A DNA stretch of 45,029 nt from a virus, in the IMG/VR virus record IMGVR_UViG_3300023106_000015, positions 1 to 45,029 of that record; one strand, given 5' to 3'. The position numbers were made by a program, and so were the translations under genes. Below, in pieces: positions 34,071 to 41,528 of this stretch (position 1 is its first letter; each line of letters begins with the position of its first letter). A model generated the notes under the pieces. That model had not been told where the DNA came from and did not search any database. It worked only from the letters and a program-made list of their open reading frames with translations.

Positions 34071-35083
34071 AGAATGTAATCTCCATTAGTGTCTGCTGTA
34101 ATCACAGCTGGAATTTCTTCTTTAGCAAGCTGAGAAAGAATTAAGTCTTCCATCGTGACCCTGACTTGGAATTTTTCAAGTTCCTTTTCCATTCGGTCTT
34201 CCTGTTCGGAAGATAGTTTTGTTGTGAGATGCTTGGTTGAGAGAGTGCATGTCCGGAAATACTCGCATTCACGGAAGTAGCTATAACAAGATTCGCCATG
34301 CATAGGATAAGTTTCGTGTGCTTCATACATTTTAATCTGTTCAATATCCAGAAGCAATTCTTGAATCCATAGTGCACGAGAGTGATATGATTTCTCAAAT
34401 GGAAGCTGGATATATTCTTCAGACTTAGATTGATATACTAGATAGATGACTTTATAAGACGATAATGCAGGGAAAATCGCATCAAGCACAATTGAATAAC
34501 CAATCGCTTGCGCTGAGTTTTTATACTGAGCAGGATTAATATTGGTCGCACTGGAAGTTTTGCATTCCAATACCACGACCTCACCTGTTGTCTCATGCTG
34601 TAAGACGGCGTCAACAAAGCCGCGATATATGAATCCGTCTGGTAAGCTGATACTGAATGACAATTCATTTGCAGGCTTACCTTGATACCAAACAAGTTTA
34701 TATCCATCTAGATACCCATTTTCTCTCATTGAAATGAATTGCCTGATTGCAAGCCATGCTGTGAAGAATGACTTATTTTGCTTATCATTCTTATCGAATA
34801 GGTCACATGGCCAGGAGAGAAATGCATTCTTAAGACATTCTTCTTCTGATTTATCTTCTAGTGCATCTTGAATTCCAGTACCTACCATGTGTCCATAAGC
34901 AAAGGTTAGACTAGAGCTTAAGTCTTCAGCCGATTCCGAATCTGGTTTAGCCGAGAGCTTATAGAGCTGGAATCTTCGTGGACATTCGTGGAGTTTGAGG
35001 AGACTTGAGTAGCTGAGATTGAGGATTCTTTTGTCGATTGGATTAGAGTCCATAGTATCTGTTGCTCCTGGTATGTGAGACAT
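34067..35083 (-). CDS. PD-(D/E)XK nuclease with Fe-S cysteines (RecB/Cas4-like)
   Basis: This 338-residue nuclease has FAYGHMVGTG (H65), GFVDAV (D158), VLECKTSS (E173, K175) and AQAIGYSIVL (Q192, Y196), the PD-(D/E)XK motifs in order. Four cysteines, C34 in LHECPRRF and C266, C273, C279 near the C-terminus, are placed as in AddB/Cas4-type enzymes that close the fold with a 4Fe-4S cluster. It probably resects DNA ends for the adjacent Sak4-like ATPase. No ribosome site precedes 35083; the ATG at 35053 has AGGAG 11 bases upstream and is a good alternative. Confidence 0.85.
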   Translation of the reverse strand: MSHIPGATDTMDSNPIDKRILNLSYSSLLKLHECPRRFQLYKLSAKPDSESAEDLSSSLTFAYGHMVGTGIQDALEDKSEEECLKNAFLSWPCDLFDKNDKQNKSFFTAWLAIRQFISMRENGYLDGYKLVWYQGKPANELSFSISLPDGFIYRGFVDAVLQHETTGEVVVLECKTSSATNINPAQYKNSAQAIGYSIVLDAIFPALSSYKVIYLVYQSKSEEYIQLPFEKSYHSRALWIQELLLDIEQIKMYEAHETYPMHGESCYSYFRECEYFRTCTLSTKHLTTKLSSEQEDRMEKELEKFQVRVTMEDLILSQLAKEEIPAVITADTNGDYIL

Positions 35084-35310
35084 GTTTCGATATCGCGTAA
35101 CCAGAGATATATTTTAAATACTTCTGATAGGATATCTTGTGTGTTAGTTAATAGAGTTGTTTCTATTAATGGGATATAGACCTTGCGCTCCGCGGGAAGG
35201 ATATATTGGTATACATCTAACCACTCAGCTAGTAGCTTGTATTTTGGGAATGGCCACATTCGTGCAGCCAATCGTGTTCTTAGCTCAGCCTCCTTAGAAT
35301 CCCAGATCAT
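34918..35310 (-). CDS. Hypothetical protein overlapping the nuclease start
   Basis: This 130-residue frame fills the gap between the 95-residue gene and the nuclease and runs about 166 bases into the nuclease in another frame. The core is helical and aromatic (MWPFPKYKLLAEWLDVYQYI, EVFKIYLWLRDIETCL), while the overlapping tail is serine-rich and disordered (TQVSSNSTNVHEDSSSISSR). The likely ATG at 35310 lies in the previous gene and lacks a clear ribosome site, so coupling is likely. Function unknown. Confidence 0.55.
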   Translation of the reverse strand: MIWDSKEAELRTRLAARMWPFPKYKLLAEWLDVYQYILPAERKVYIPLIETTLLTNTQDILSEVFKIYLWLRDIETCLTYQEQQILWTLIQSTKESSISATQVSSNSTNVHEDSSSISSRLNQIRNRLKT

Positions 35311-35581
35311 CTGTAGACACTTTCGAGAGTGCTTTCTTAGCCGCTGCGGATGTAGGTTTAGAGATCTTAGTTGCAATCTCTGTCTGAGTCTGAGCTTTTA
35401 AACCTGAGATAACAATTGCGAATTCTTCTTCAGCTAGGAGTGTGACAACAGCTGGATCATTCTTAAGGTAGCGATGAATCTCTTGGAGAAGAGAAGGCAT
35501 GCGAGGATTATTTTCTAGGAGTGCAGATTGAAGATTTAAGATCTTCTCTTTGATCTGTTCGTGTGATGTCATTTCAGCCAT
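35294..35581 (-). CDS. Hypothetical helical protein
   Basis: This 95-residue protein has a GGAGCGATC ribosome site and overlaps the previous gene by 8 bases. It is nearly all helical (SHEQIKEKILNLQSALLE, MPSLLQEIHRYLKND) with a basic, Ala/Lys-rich end before STDDLGF. No family recognised. Short LGF-type C-termini also end the products at 36318 and 43334. Confidence 0.6.
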   Translation of the reverse strand: MAEMTSHEQIKEKILNLQSALLENNPRMPSLLQEIHRYLKNDPAVVTLLAEEEFAIVISGLKAQTQTEIATKISKPTSAAAKKALSKVSTDDLGF

Positions 35582-35777
35582 TTGATCGCTCCATTTTAAT
35601 ATACTTCCAAGGGTAGGTAGCAGAATAATCTTGTCCAGGACGTCCGAATGGATTCTGTTTATTAGTGGTGAATACTACTAATGGCTTATTACCTGGAAGA
35701 CTTTCTGTATTGTCTAGATAATGCATGTAGACTACTTTGGGTAGAAGAGATTCTATAGGAGTAGTTCGATATTTCAT
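35574..35777 (-). CDS. Hypothetical small protein
   Basis: This 67-residue protein shares ATGA with the preceding stop. It is beta-rich with PLVVFTTNKQNPFGRPGQDY and an aromatic YPWKYIKME end. No domain recognised; translation is probably coupled on both sides. Confidence 0.55.
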   Translation of the reverse strand: MKYRTTPIESLLPKVVYMHYLDNTESLPGNKPLVVFTTNKQNPFGRPGQDYSATYPWKYIKMERSNG

Positions 35778-36013
35778 ACTAAATCACTAAGTCCTATACT
35801 GTGTTTAAGATAAATGATAAGCTCTGCCCCATTATGCTTATGAGATATAAGAGCTCTCTTACAATCATCTGCCATCTGATGCTTATAAAGAGTGTCCATA
35901 TCTTTTTCTTTAATTACTGCTTTTAATATGCGAGCATGTACCCTCGGATTAGCCGAAATCTTTACGACAAGATCTTTTTTTAATTTATTCCAAGCTGGCT
36001 GATAGGTACGCAT
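35774..36013 (-). CDS. Hypothetical basic helical protein
   Basis: This 79-residue protein is first after the terminator and palindrome at 36027-36131. It is basic and helical (WNKLKKDLVVKI, HARILKAVIKEKDMDTLYKH). The leader before its ATG is CCTCTCTCCTAAT, pyrimidine-rich with no Shine-Dalgarno sequence, so it must be initiated unusually or poorly. Function unknown. Confidence 0.55.
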   Translation of the reverse strand: MRTYQPAWNKLKKDLVVKISANPRVHARILKAVIKEKDMDTLYKHQMADDCKRALISHKHNGAELIIYLKHSIGLSDLV

Positions 36014-36026
36014 ATTAGGAGAGAGG

Positions 36027-36068
36027 ATATAGATAAAGATTTAGATCTGGAAATATCTTTATCTATAT
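36027..36068. repeat. 14-bp perfect inverted repeat upstream of the 79-residue gene
   Basis: ATATAGATAAAGAT (36027-36040) and its exact complement ATCTTTATCTATAT (36055-36068) flank a 14-base spacer containing AGATCT. It sits between a terminator and the first gene beyond it. It may be an operator or an RNA hairpin in the leader; no T run follows, so it is not a standard terminator. Confidence 0.75.
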
Positions 36069-36101
36069 TCTTGCTACTGTAGAGCAGATAGATTAGGCAA
36101 T

Positions 36102-36131
36102 AAAAAGCCCCGGACCTTGTGAGTCCAGAGC
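36102..36131 (-). terminator. Rho-independent terminator, minus strand
   Basis: Read on the minus strand, GCTCTGGAC and GTCCGGGGC pair (9 bp with two G-U pairs) around a seven-base loop and are followed by TTTTTATT. It ends the transcript carrying the genes at 36149-37013 and divides the early region into two transcription blocks. Confidence 0.85.
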
Positions 36132-36148
36132 ATTTATATTCTAGCTAA

Positions 36149-36316
36149 TTACAGTCGGGTGAACTTTAGCTGAAAGTCTGCCAAGCTACGAGAGTAGTAA
36201 CCTTGATCGTTATAATAAAAGGCTGCATCAACCCATTCATCATTAACTTTCATTTTACCGTGTGCAAGGAAGATGTATTCAGTTCCTGTTGCATTATGCT
36301 TGTAGCGTTCGGCCAT
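36149..36316 (-). CDS. DUF1653-like small protein
   Basis: I use the ATG at 36316, two bases after the preceding stop; an upstream TTG start is less likely. The 55-residue product (MAERYKHNATGTEYIFLAHG, then EWVDAAFYYNDQGYYSRSLADF) has the size and strand pattern of DUF1653-like proteins, small beta-barrels of unknown role common in phages. It directly precedes the terminator. Confidence 0.6.
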   Translation of the reverse strand: MAERYKHNATGTEYIFLAHGKMKVNDEWVDAAFYYNDQGYYSRSLADFQLKFTRL

Positions 36317-36317
36317 C

Positions 36318-37013
36318 TTAGAAGCCCAGATTTTCAGCAAGATTCGTATTCTTCTCTTGAGTCAGAAGCGAGTCTGCTTTCTTCATCAGGAAGTCAACAC
36401 ATTCACCGAAGTTCTCTGCTTGCTTAGAACCATTCAGATAGATGGTAAGCTGATCCTTGAACTTAGGCAGGAGAGTGTCCTTATCTTCATGATTCTTCAG
36501 AGGATTAAGCTTCTGTGCCAGAACTGCAGCTTGCTTCTCAACTTGCTTAGCAGTCTTACCAGTGAGTGCAGGCATAGATGCAATGTAATCCTTGAAGAAA
36601 TCTTCCCAGACTTCCTTAGCAATACCACGACCACGACGTTCAGATTCTGGCTGATTAGCAATAGCTTCCCAGGTGAAATCTGCATAAGGGAAGTTGTCAG
36701 AGGTAATAGAAGTATCTTCCGAGAGACGAGACTTAACTGCATCTTCGATAGTATTCTGAACAGCTTGTTGCAGAAGTTCCAGTTGCTTACCACCAGCTTC
36801 GAGAATAGCGATGATACCTTCAACAGATGGAACTGGGAGCTTAGTTTCAACAGTTGGACGCTTTGTTTCTACGCCAGTTTCTTCATCTTTGATTTTACGG
36901 AAACCAAATTTAACTTCCTTGATATCGATCTTAGGATCGCTATTTGCAGTAATAGTGCGAGTAGCTTCTTGCGTTTGACCTTCGACGTTTTCCAGAACTG
37001 CTTCGTTTGACAT
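36318..37013 (-). CDS. Hypothetical early protein, probably abundant
   Basis: This 231-residue protein is the first gene behind the strong promoter at 37082-37110 and has a TAGGAAATATT ribosome site. Residues 1-30 are disordered. A strand region (DIKEVKFGFRKIKDEE, VETKLPVPS) and long helices (GIIAILEAGGKQLELLQQAV, TAKQVEKQAAVLAQKLN) follow, ending in LGF. Strong promoter, strong ribosome site and biased codons suggest high expression. I do not recognise the family; a DNA-binding or host-takeover role is possible but unproven. Confidence 0.65.
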   Translation of the reverse strand: MSNEAVLENVEGQTQEATRTITANSDPKIDIKEVKFGFRKIKDEETGVETKRPTVETKLPVPSVEGIIAILEAGGKQLELLQQAVQNTIEDAVKSRLSEDTSITSDNFPYADFTWEAIANQPESERRGRGIAKEVWEDFFKDYIASMPALTGKTAKQVEKQAAVLAQKLNPLKNHEDKDTLLPKFKDQLTIYLNGSKQAENFGECVDFLMKKADSLLTQEKNTNLAENLGF

Positions 37014-37081
37014 AATATTTCCTAGTTAAAAAGATTAGAGAGATAGGTTGTGAGATGACTTTTCTTCTCAACCTGGAATGG

Positions 37082-37110
37082 AGTATGGCATGTGCATGGG
37101 CATGTGTCAA
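37082..37110 (-). promoter_or_regulatory. Sigma70-like promoter with GCATG repeats
   Basis: On the minus strand, TTGACA (37105-37110) is a perfect -35 box, 17 bases from CATACT (37082-37087) as -10. The spacer contains CATGCCCATGCACATGC, so the plus strand reads GCATG three times at 6-base steps, a likely operator in the promoter. It drives the 231-residue gene at 36318-37013. The spacing suits host RNA polymerase. Confidence 0.8.
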
Positions 37111-37144
37111 CCCCTCCCCAGGTAGAAGAAACTAATTAGTGATT

Positions 37145-37393
37145 TTAGTTTTGGATAGAGGTATGATCTATTTCTTTCATAATATCTACACCTTCTGCAC
37201 ATAGGACTAGAAGAAGGAAAGTCGCAGTATTTTCCCAGTGATTTACACCTTCTTCTCTAATAGCTAGACTATCAATTGGAATGTAATGTTTTTTATATAC
37301 TAGATTCCAAATAGTGTCATCTACTGGAAGAGAAGGATATCTAAAAGATAGCTGGGAGTAGATTGCATCTTTTTGTGAGGGAAGTATTTGCAT
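37145..37393 (-). CDS. Hypothetical protein
   Basis: This 82-residue protein is helical with an aromatic core (IYSQLSFRYPSLPVDDTIWN, HWENTATFLLLVLCAEG). No domain recognised. It is the last gene before the promoter at 37110, which implies that it ends a transcript or is read through. Confidence 0.6.
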   Translation of the reverse strand: MQILPSQKDAIYSQLSFRYPSLPVDDTIWNLVYKKHYIPIDSLAIREEGVNHWENTATFLLLVLCAEGVDIMKEIDHTSIQN

Positions 37394-37404
37394 ATTAATC
37401 TTTC

Positions 37405-37596
37405 TTAATAATCAAAATCATCATAAGATGGTCTATCTTCTGGACCTGCTTGTTTAGTATCTCCACAGATACAGCATTCTAACCAGCAAAAAGAATGTGT
37501 ACCATTTGGAATACTTGGATCACCTTCATAATCTTCTTTGTATTCGTATTCATGATCACATTCTTCTAACTCAGGAGGTTTATTTGCAGATATCAT
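37405..37596 (-). CDS. Putative zinc-binding acidic small protein
   Basis: This 63-residue protein shares ATGA with the helicase stop. It is very acidic, with CDHEYEY (C13, H15) and CWLECCICGDTK (C37, C41, C42, C44), giving the paired ligands of a small zinc ribbon. The end (PSYDDFDY) is acidic. It may be a helicase partner by coupling; function unknown. Confidence 0.6.
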   Translation of the reverse strand: MISANKPPELEECDHEYEYKEDYEGDPSIPNGTHSFCWLECCICGDTKQAGPEDRPSYDDFDY

Positions 37597-39323
37597 GATT
37601 GTAATTCATTCCTATCAAGCTTACCCTTAAAAAACTCAGCTTTCTCTGCAAGAGTATTACCTTTAATTCTTTGATTCTCAATTCCTTTTGTGAATGTGTC
37701 TTCTTCGCAGATAACAAAGAGTTCTTTCTTAGGGCGCGTTACTGCTGTATATAGAAGTTCACGAGAGAGCATAGTGTTATGAGAATGATGGAGACATAGA
37801 AATACTTTCTCCCATTCTGAACCTTGAGATTTATGCACTGTGATTGCGTAACCCAGGATGAGATTATTTAATGCTCCTGCATCTTTGATTCGGATAGTTT
37901 TCTCTGAATCAATTAGCGTGAGTTCAATGACATGAGAAGCTGCACGAACACGATCGTCGTCTCCTGAAGATACTGTAACCTGCTGTAGAAGGAAGTCGAT
38001 ATCTCCTTCGCCGTCGCTCTTTTGTAAGCTAGCTGATTCTTTATTTTTAGCTTTATGTCCCCAATAATCAAGGTCACAAGATTCAGATTGTGCAGATGCC
38101 CCAGTATATTCTGGATTGGCATAGATGTTTGTAATGATAGCATCTTCACGATCATACAAGCATTTGTCTCCAACTGAATAATATGATTTTCTAAATCCGT
38201 GAATGATCTCCCAGACAATTCGCTGATCTCTTTTCGCAATCGCACCAGCGATGTATTTATTAAGTTCGTCTGTACCACAAGACTTGTTAAATGGGATGAG
38301 GATTGCGTCTGTTTCAGGATTATAAGTGCCATCTGATATTGCCATTAGAAAGAATTTAGAGAGTGTAATTACTGCAGAATCAGCTGAGATACGTTTTTTC
38401 CATGGATGGATAGTTAGTTGGGAGGGTACTTTCCATTCTGGATATTCGCTAGAGGGAATTGCCTGTCCAGACAAAATACGATGTGCAAGCCGAATAATCG
38501 GACTCTCCAAAGCTTGGCGGTACACCTCTGTAAGTTCAACCACTGGTAATTCGAGCATTTTATAGCCAAGAATTGCGGAACCGAATACTGGCGGTAATTG
38601 CTGAATATCACCGAGAAAGATATATTGGACCCCATGTTCCATCGCATCATTAATTTCTCCAAACAATTCTACTGATATCATTGATGATTCTTCGAGAACG
38701 CAAACACGAATATCCTGAGGGAGAGGATTAGATGCATTTCGTGCTGGCATGAAAGACATTGTAGTCTTTTCTTTACCTGTCTCTTCATTTAAGACTGTAT
38801 CATAGACTGGCTCATATTCGAGAAGCTTATGAATTGTTAGTGCATTGTTTTGTAAGTCTGAGGATAGATTCTTACGGATATTATTAGTAGCTCGTCGAGT
38901 ATAGGCTGATATAGATACACCTGGAGTTGCAGATGGTAGATATTTATGGCCATGATTAGACATAGGAGGAAGCATTCCTGCATCAATCATGGCTTGAATC
39001 ATTCCTTTTTGGCAAGTTGTTTTACCTGTTCCAGCAGCGCCAATTAGGATGCAAGATTTACCTGATAGAGCTAGATTGATAAATTCTTGTTGCTTTGCGT
39101 TATAAGTAATGAGATTTCCGTGTTTGTCAGCAATGACCATGCCGGACTGTTTCCCATCATTCTGCGCCATTTCAGGTACCACTGAAGTCGTTTCTTTGCT
39201 GGAGTTAGACGAGACTTCTGTTTGCGAGGTTGATTGTGTTTGGACATGATTTGTATGAGATGGATTCTTTAGCGCATCAAGACGAGACTTATGTGCAGCT
39301 AGGATTTCTTTAATAGTTGGCAT
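37593..39323 (-). CDS. SF1 DNA helicase, RecD2/Dda-like
   Basis: This 576-residue helicase has a disordered 65-residue start and then motif I IGAAGTGKTT (94-103), motif II VLEESSM (209-215), motif III FLGDIQQLPPV (236-246), motif IV TEVYRQ (265-270), and C-terminal GYAITVHKSQGSEWEKV and LYTAVTRPKKEL motifs V and VI. This is the RecD2/Dda 5'-3' group. The usual DE of motif II is EE here (E211, E212). It may unwind origins, remove blocks or aid recombination. No Shine-Dalgarno sequence precedes its ATG. Confidence 0.9.
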   Translation of the reverse strand: MPTIKEILAAHKSRLDALKNPSHTNHVQTQSTSQTEVSSNSSKETTSVVPEMAQNDGKQSGMVIADKHGNLITYNAKQQEFINLALSGKSCILIGAAGTGKTTCQKGMIQAMIDAGMLPPMSNHGHKYLPSATPGVSISAYTRRATNNIRKNLSSDLQNNALTIHKLLEYEPVYDTVLNEETGKEKTTMSFMPARNASNPLPQDIRVCVLEESSMISVELFGEINDAMEHGVQYIFLGDIQQLPPVFGSAILGYKMLELPVVELTEVYRQALESPIIRLAHRILSGQAIPSSEYPEWKVPSQLTIHPWKKRISADSAVITLSKFFLMAISDGTYNPETDAILIPFNKSCGTDELNKYIAGAIAKRDQRIVWEIIHGFRKSYYSVGDKCLYDREDAIITNIYANPEYTGASAQSESCDLDYWGHKAKNKESASLQKSDGEGDIDFLLQQVTVSSGDDDRVRAASHVIELTLIDSEKTIRIKDAGALNNLILGYAITVHKSQGSEWEKVFLCLHHSHNTMLSRELLYTAVTRPKKELFVICEEDTFTKGIENQRIKGNTLAEKAEFFKGKLDRNELQS

Positions 39324-39344
39324 AATATGTATAGGATGATATAT

Positions 39345-39602
39345 TTATGTGTTAGGCCAGGATTCTGAGTCTGGTTTAGTTTGTGGTAATTCTTCTGGCA
39401 TGATAGCTTTAGCTAATTTCATAACAGTAACTGATCCTGATGATGCAGTACATACTTCTTTATGAGCCGCCCTAAATACGCCATCAGTATCTACGTATGT
39501 ACGAGGATAATTAGCATCTTCTCCTTCTGGAATAAGAGCTACCCATTTTGTTCCAGTATTACCCCAAGCGAATGGAGTATTGCAATATTTGCATAGTGGC
39601 AT
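39345..39602 (-). CDS. Zinc-finger-like small protein
   Basis: The ATG at 39602 follows TAGGAAATATATC, so I use it rather than an ATG 33 bases upstream. The 85-residue product has CKYC (C4, C7) and HKEVC (H48, C51), likely zinc ligands, around KWVALIPEG. Similar short CxxC...HxxxC proteins are common in phages of Gram-negative hosts. Function unknown. Confidence 0.65.
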   Translation of the reverse strand: MPLCKYCNTPFAWGNTGTKWVALIPEGEDANYPRTYVDTDGVFRAAHKEVCTASSGSVTVMKLAKAIMPEELPQTKPDSESWPNT

Positions 39603-39612
39603 GATATATTTC

Positions 39613-39975
39613 CTAGGATCTAGATATAGACTCACGAATTAGCACATAAGGAGGAATATTAAATTCTTTCTTAGGTGCACGAAAAGAGAGTTTAAGCTCT
39701 AGCTGTTTCCAGTATTTCTTTCTGAGATAATCTGGACAGATGACAATATATGATGTATCTTGATGAGTAATTACACCTTCTGAATACCAATCGAATTCAG
39801 GACACATTTGAGATTTTAGATATTCTCCTGTCCAATGATGGATGTAATATTTATCTAGAGAAGATCGTTCTGAATGAGAGAGGTAAAAATCATTGATTAG
39901 AACTGAGTGTAAGACTAGCTCTTTAGGATGTTTAAGAGTATGAATTTGATCTAGAGGAATATGAAGCTGTGTCAT
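39613..39975 (-). CDS. Hypothetical protein
   Basis: This 120-residue protein has TAGGAAATATATC upstream. It is rich in His, Tyr and Ser (SLDKYYIHHWTGEYL, SEGVITHQDTSYIVICPDYL) with a basic helix KKYWKQLELK. No family recognised; it is one of a chain of small early genes spaced about 10 bases apart. Confidence 0.6.
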   Translation of the reverse strand: MTQLHIPLDQIHTLKHPKELVLHSVLINDFYLSHSERSSLDKYYIHHWTGEYLKSQMCPEFDWYSEGVITHQDTSYIVICPDYLRKKYWKQLELKLSFRAPKKEFNIPPYVLIRESISRS

Positions 39976-39985
39976 GATATATTTC

Positions 39986-40186
39986 CTAATGTCCTGTCCA
40001 ATATCCGAGAATGTTTTTATGACTCATACCACCTAGAGATGAGAAACGTATTTCTGTCACTGGGAGATGTGTGATATGAATACATTCTGCGAATGCATGT
40101 AAGACTTGAGATCTGATTAGATGGAGAGAAGTTATTTGAGAGCGAGAGATTGGAATGCCATAAGAGTATGATTCAGTAATTCTCAT
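39986..40186 (-). CDS. Hypothetical small protein
   Basis: This 66-residue protein starts four bases inside the previous gene, behind GGGAGAAAAGAA. It is rich in His, Ser and Ile. The junction sequence in front of it is repeated before the gene at 41529-41936. No domain recognised. Confidence 0.55.
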   Translation of the reverse strand: MRITESYSYGIPISRSQITSLHLIRSQVLHAFAECIHITHLPVTEIRFSSLGGMSHKNILGYWTGH

Positions 40187-40371
40187 TTCTTTTCTCCCAT
40201 ACGATATAGAGTCCCATTAACTTCTTTATACAGATTTAGACGTGAGTCATACTGAATATTTGTATAAGGTAATCTGTGACTCCAGATATTAGCCATGGTA
40301 GCTTTTTGAACTTTGGATCTAATATCTAAGCACTTAAGATAGAAATTCCAGTCTGTAATAGTGAGAGACAT
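40183..40371 (-). CDS. Hypothetical small protein
   Basis: This 62-residue protein is coupled by TAATG to the 340-residue gene with GGAGAGAAG upstream. Its last five residues, MGEKK, are encoded by the ribosome site of the next gene. It is mixed helix and strand (NFYLKCLDIRSKVQKATMAN). Function unknown. Confidence 0.55.
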   Translation of the reverse strand: MSLTITDWNFYLKCLDIRSKVQKATMANIWSHRLPYTNIQYDSRLNLYKEVNGTLYRMGEKK

Positions 40372-41393
40372 TATAACTTCTCTCCATTTTCTTTATACCT
40401 TCTTGCCATATCCCAATTAGCTTTAGCTTTTAGATATGAGAATTTATTAGGATAATTCTTAGCTAGAGGTTCCAGTTCTGGTGCTGCATTAATAGCAGCG
40501 ATTTTATTCGCATCTTCACTGGAACTCTCCGAGTCCAGAATTGTGAATGATGTAGCTTGTTTACCACCTAGATCTATGTCTGAGAATCCAAGGTAATCTG
40601 CATGTCGTTTCTGACCGTTGCGAAGCAACTTCATCAGAGAATGAGATTGGATATTACCATGGATAATATTATCTTCACAATGATGAATTAGTTCAGATAT
40701 GTCTCCAGATGGAAAACGCCAGATAGCATCATCATTTGCACATGCACGAATTATTTGTTTCCAATATTCATTAATAGGAATAGGACGGCGTGTGATTGGA
40801 TGAGAAGTTAGGAATTCAGGGAAATTACCTGCTACTTCTGCCCATGATGCTAAGACGATAGATAGATCTTCGACTGATGTATCTGCAGTTTTAATAAGAC
40901 GAGATAGAGATGTTTCTCGTGATTCTAGCCGAGACTTATATTCTTCTCTCTCTGATGCAGATTTAAGACCATCATACCATTCATTGTAATTAGCTATCCA
41001 TGCTTGAATCCAATGATATGAGTTTTCGAGATTACATGTATCTGATGATATTGCAAAATGTGGGAGGACAAAAGATGGATGCTGAATTACATCTACTTTG
41101 CCGATGATATGGATAAGAGCTTCCATATTATTAGCTACGATAGATGCTGTTTTAGCTGTGTATTGTGCAGGAACTCGCCAAATAATTAGCTCTGTAGAAT
41201 TTAAGAGAGCTAAATATAGGAGATATGATTCAGTGGGAGATAGTTTTCCGATATGCCATTGTCCAGCAAGAGAGATAAGTTTCTTTTTGGATATGGAGAA
41301 TATAGGATGTGATACTTCTCTAGATGAGAGAGATAGAGGCATATGCTCACAAGCGAATATGACGCTTGATTTAGCACAAACGATTGATGCCAT
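40371..41393 (-). CDS. Conserved-looking early protein, function unknown
   Basis: This 340-residue protein is the first gene downstream of the promoter at 41497-41525, with a TAGGACAATC ribosome site. It is helical with repeated motifs such as HPIFSISKKKLISLAG, LSPTESYLLYLALLNSTELI, IVANNMEALIHIIGKV and HPSFVLPHFAIS. I associate these with an uncharacterised podovirus early protein family. There is no P-loop or nuclease motif. It may have a replication or host-takeover role, without direct evidence. Confidence 0.65.
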   Translation of the reverse strand: MASIVCAKSSVIFACEHMPLSLSSREVSHPIFSISKKKLISLAGQWHIGKLSPTESYLLYLALLNSTELIIWRVPAQYTAKTASIVANNMEALIHIIGKVDVIQHPSFVLPHFAISSDTCNLENSYHWIQAWIANYNEWYDGLKSASEREEYKSRLESRETSLSRLIKTADTSVEDLSIVLASWAEVAGNFPEFLTSHPITRRPIPINEYWKQIIRACANDDAIWRFPSGDISELIHHCEDNIIHGNIQSHSLMKLLRNGQKRHADYLGFSDIDLGGKQATSFTILDSESSSEDANKIAAINAAPELEPLAKNYPNKFSYLKAKANWDMARRYKENGEKL

Positions 41394-41454
41394 AGGATTG
41401 TCCTAGTTAGAATCTATTAGAATCTCTGGCAAAGCCAGTATGTTGAGACAGAAT

Positions 41455-41497
41455 TATCTCTATATGTAGCCTATGAATTAAGCCACATATAGAGATA
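41455..41497. repeat. 13-bp perfect inverted repeat at an early promoter start site
   Basis: TATCTCTATATGT (41455-41467) and ACATATAGAGATA (41485-41497) are exact complements around a 17-base spacer. The outer arm abuts the -10 box, so the predicted transcription start lies inside the repeat. A protein bound here would occlude the promoter. Alternatively it forms a hairpin in read-through mRNA. Confidence 0.75.
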
Positions 41498-41525
41498 GGG
41501 TAGCATAAATCTACCCATATGTCAA
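41497..41525 (-). promoter_or_regulatory. Sigma70-like promoter with palindrome over -10
   Basis: TTGACA (41520-41525 on the minus strand) and TACCCT (41497-41502) are 17 bases apart, the same boxes as at 42502-42530. A palindrome GGGTAG-N7-CTACCC covers the spacer and most of the -10. It would drive the 340-residue gene and those after it. Confidence 0.75.
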
Positions 41526-41528
41526 GAG

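Noticed and set aside
41407-41418. TTAGAATCTATT shared with 43102-43113
   Set aside because: A 12-base AT-rich match in two intergenic regions is suggestive but could arise by chance; one copy is part of the hairpin arm and the other is not.
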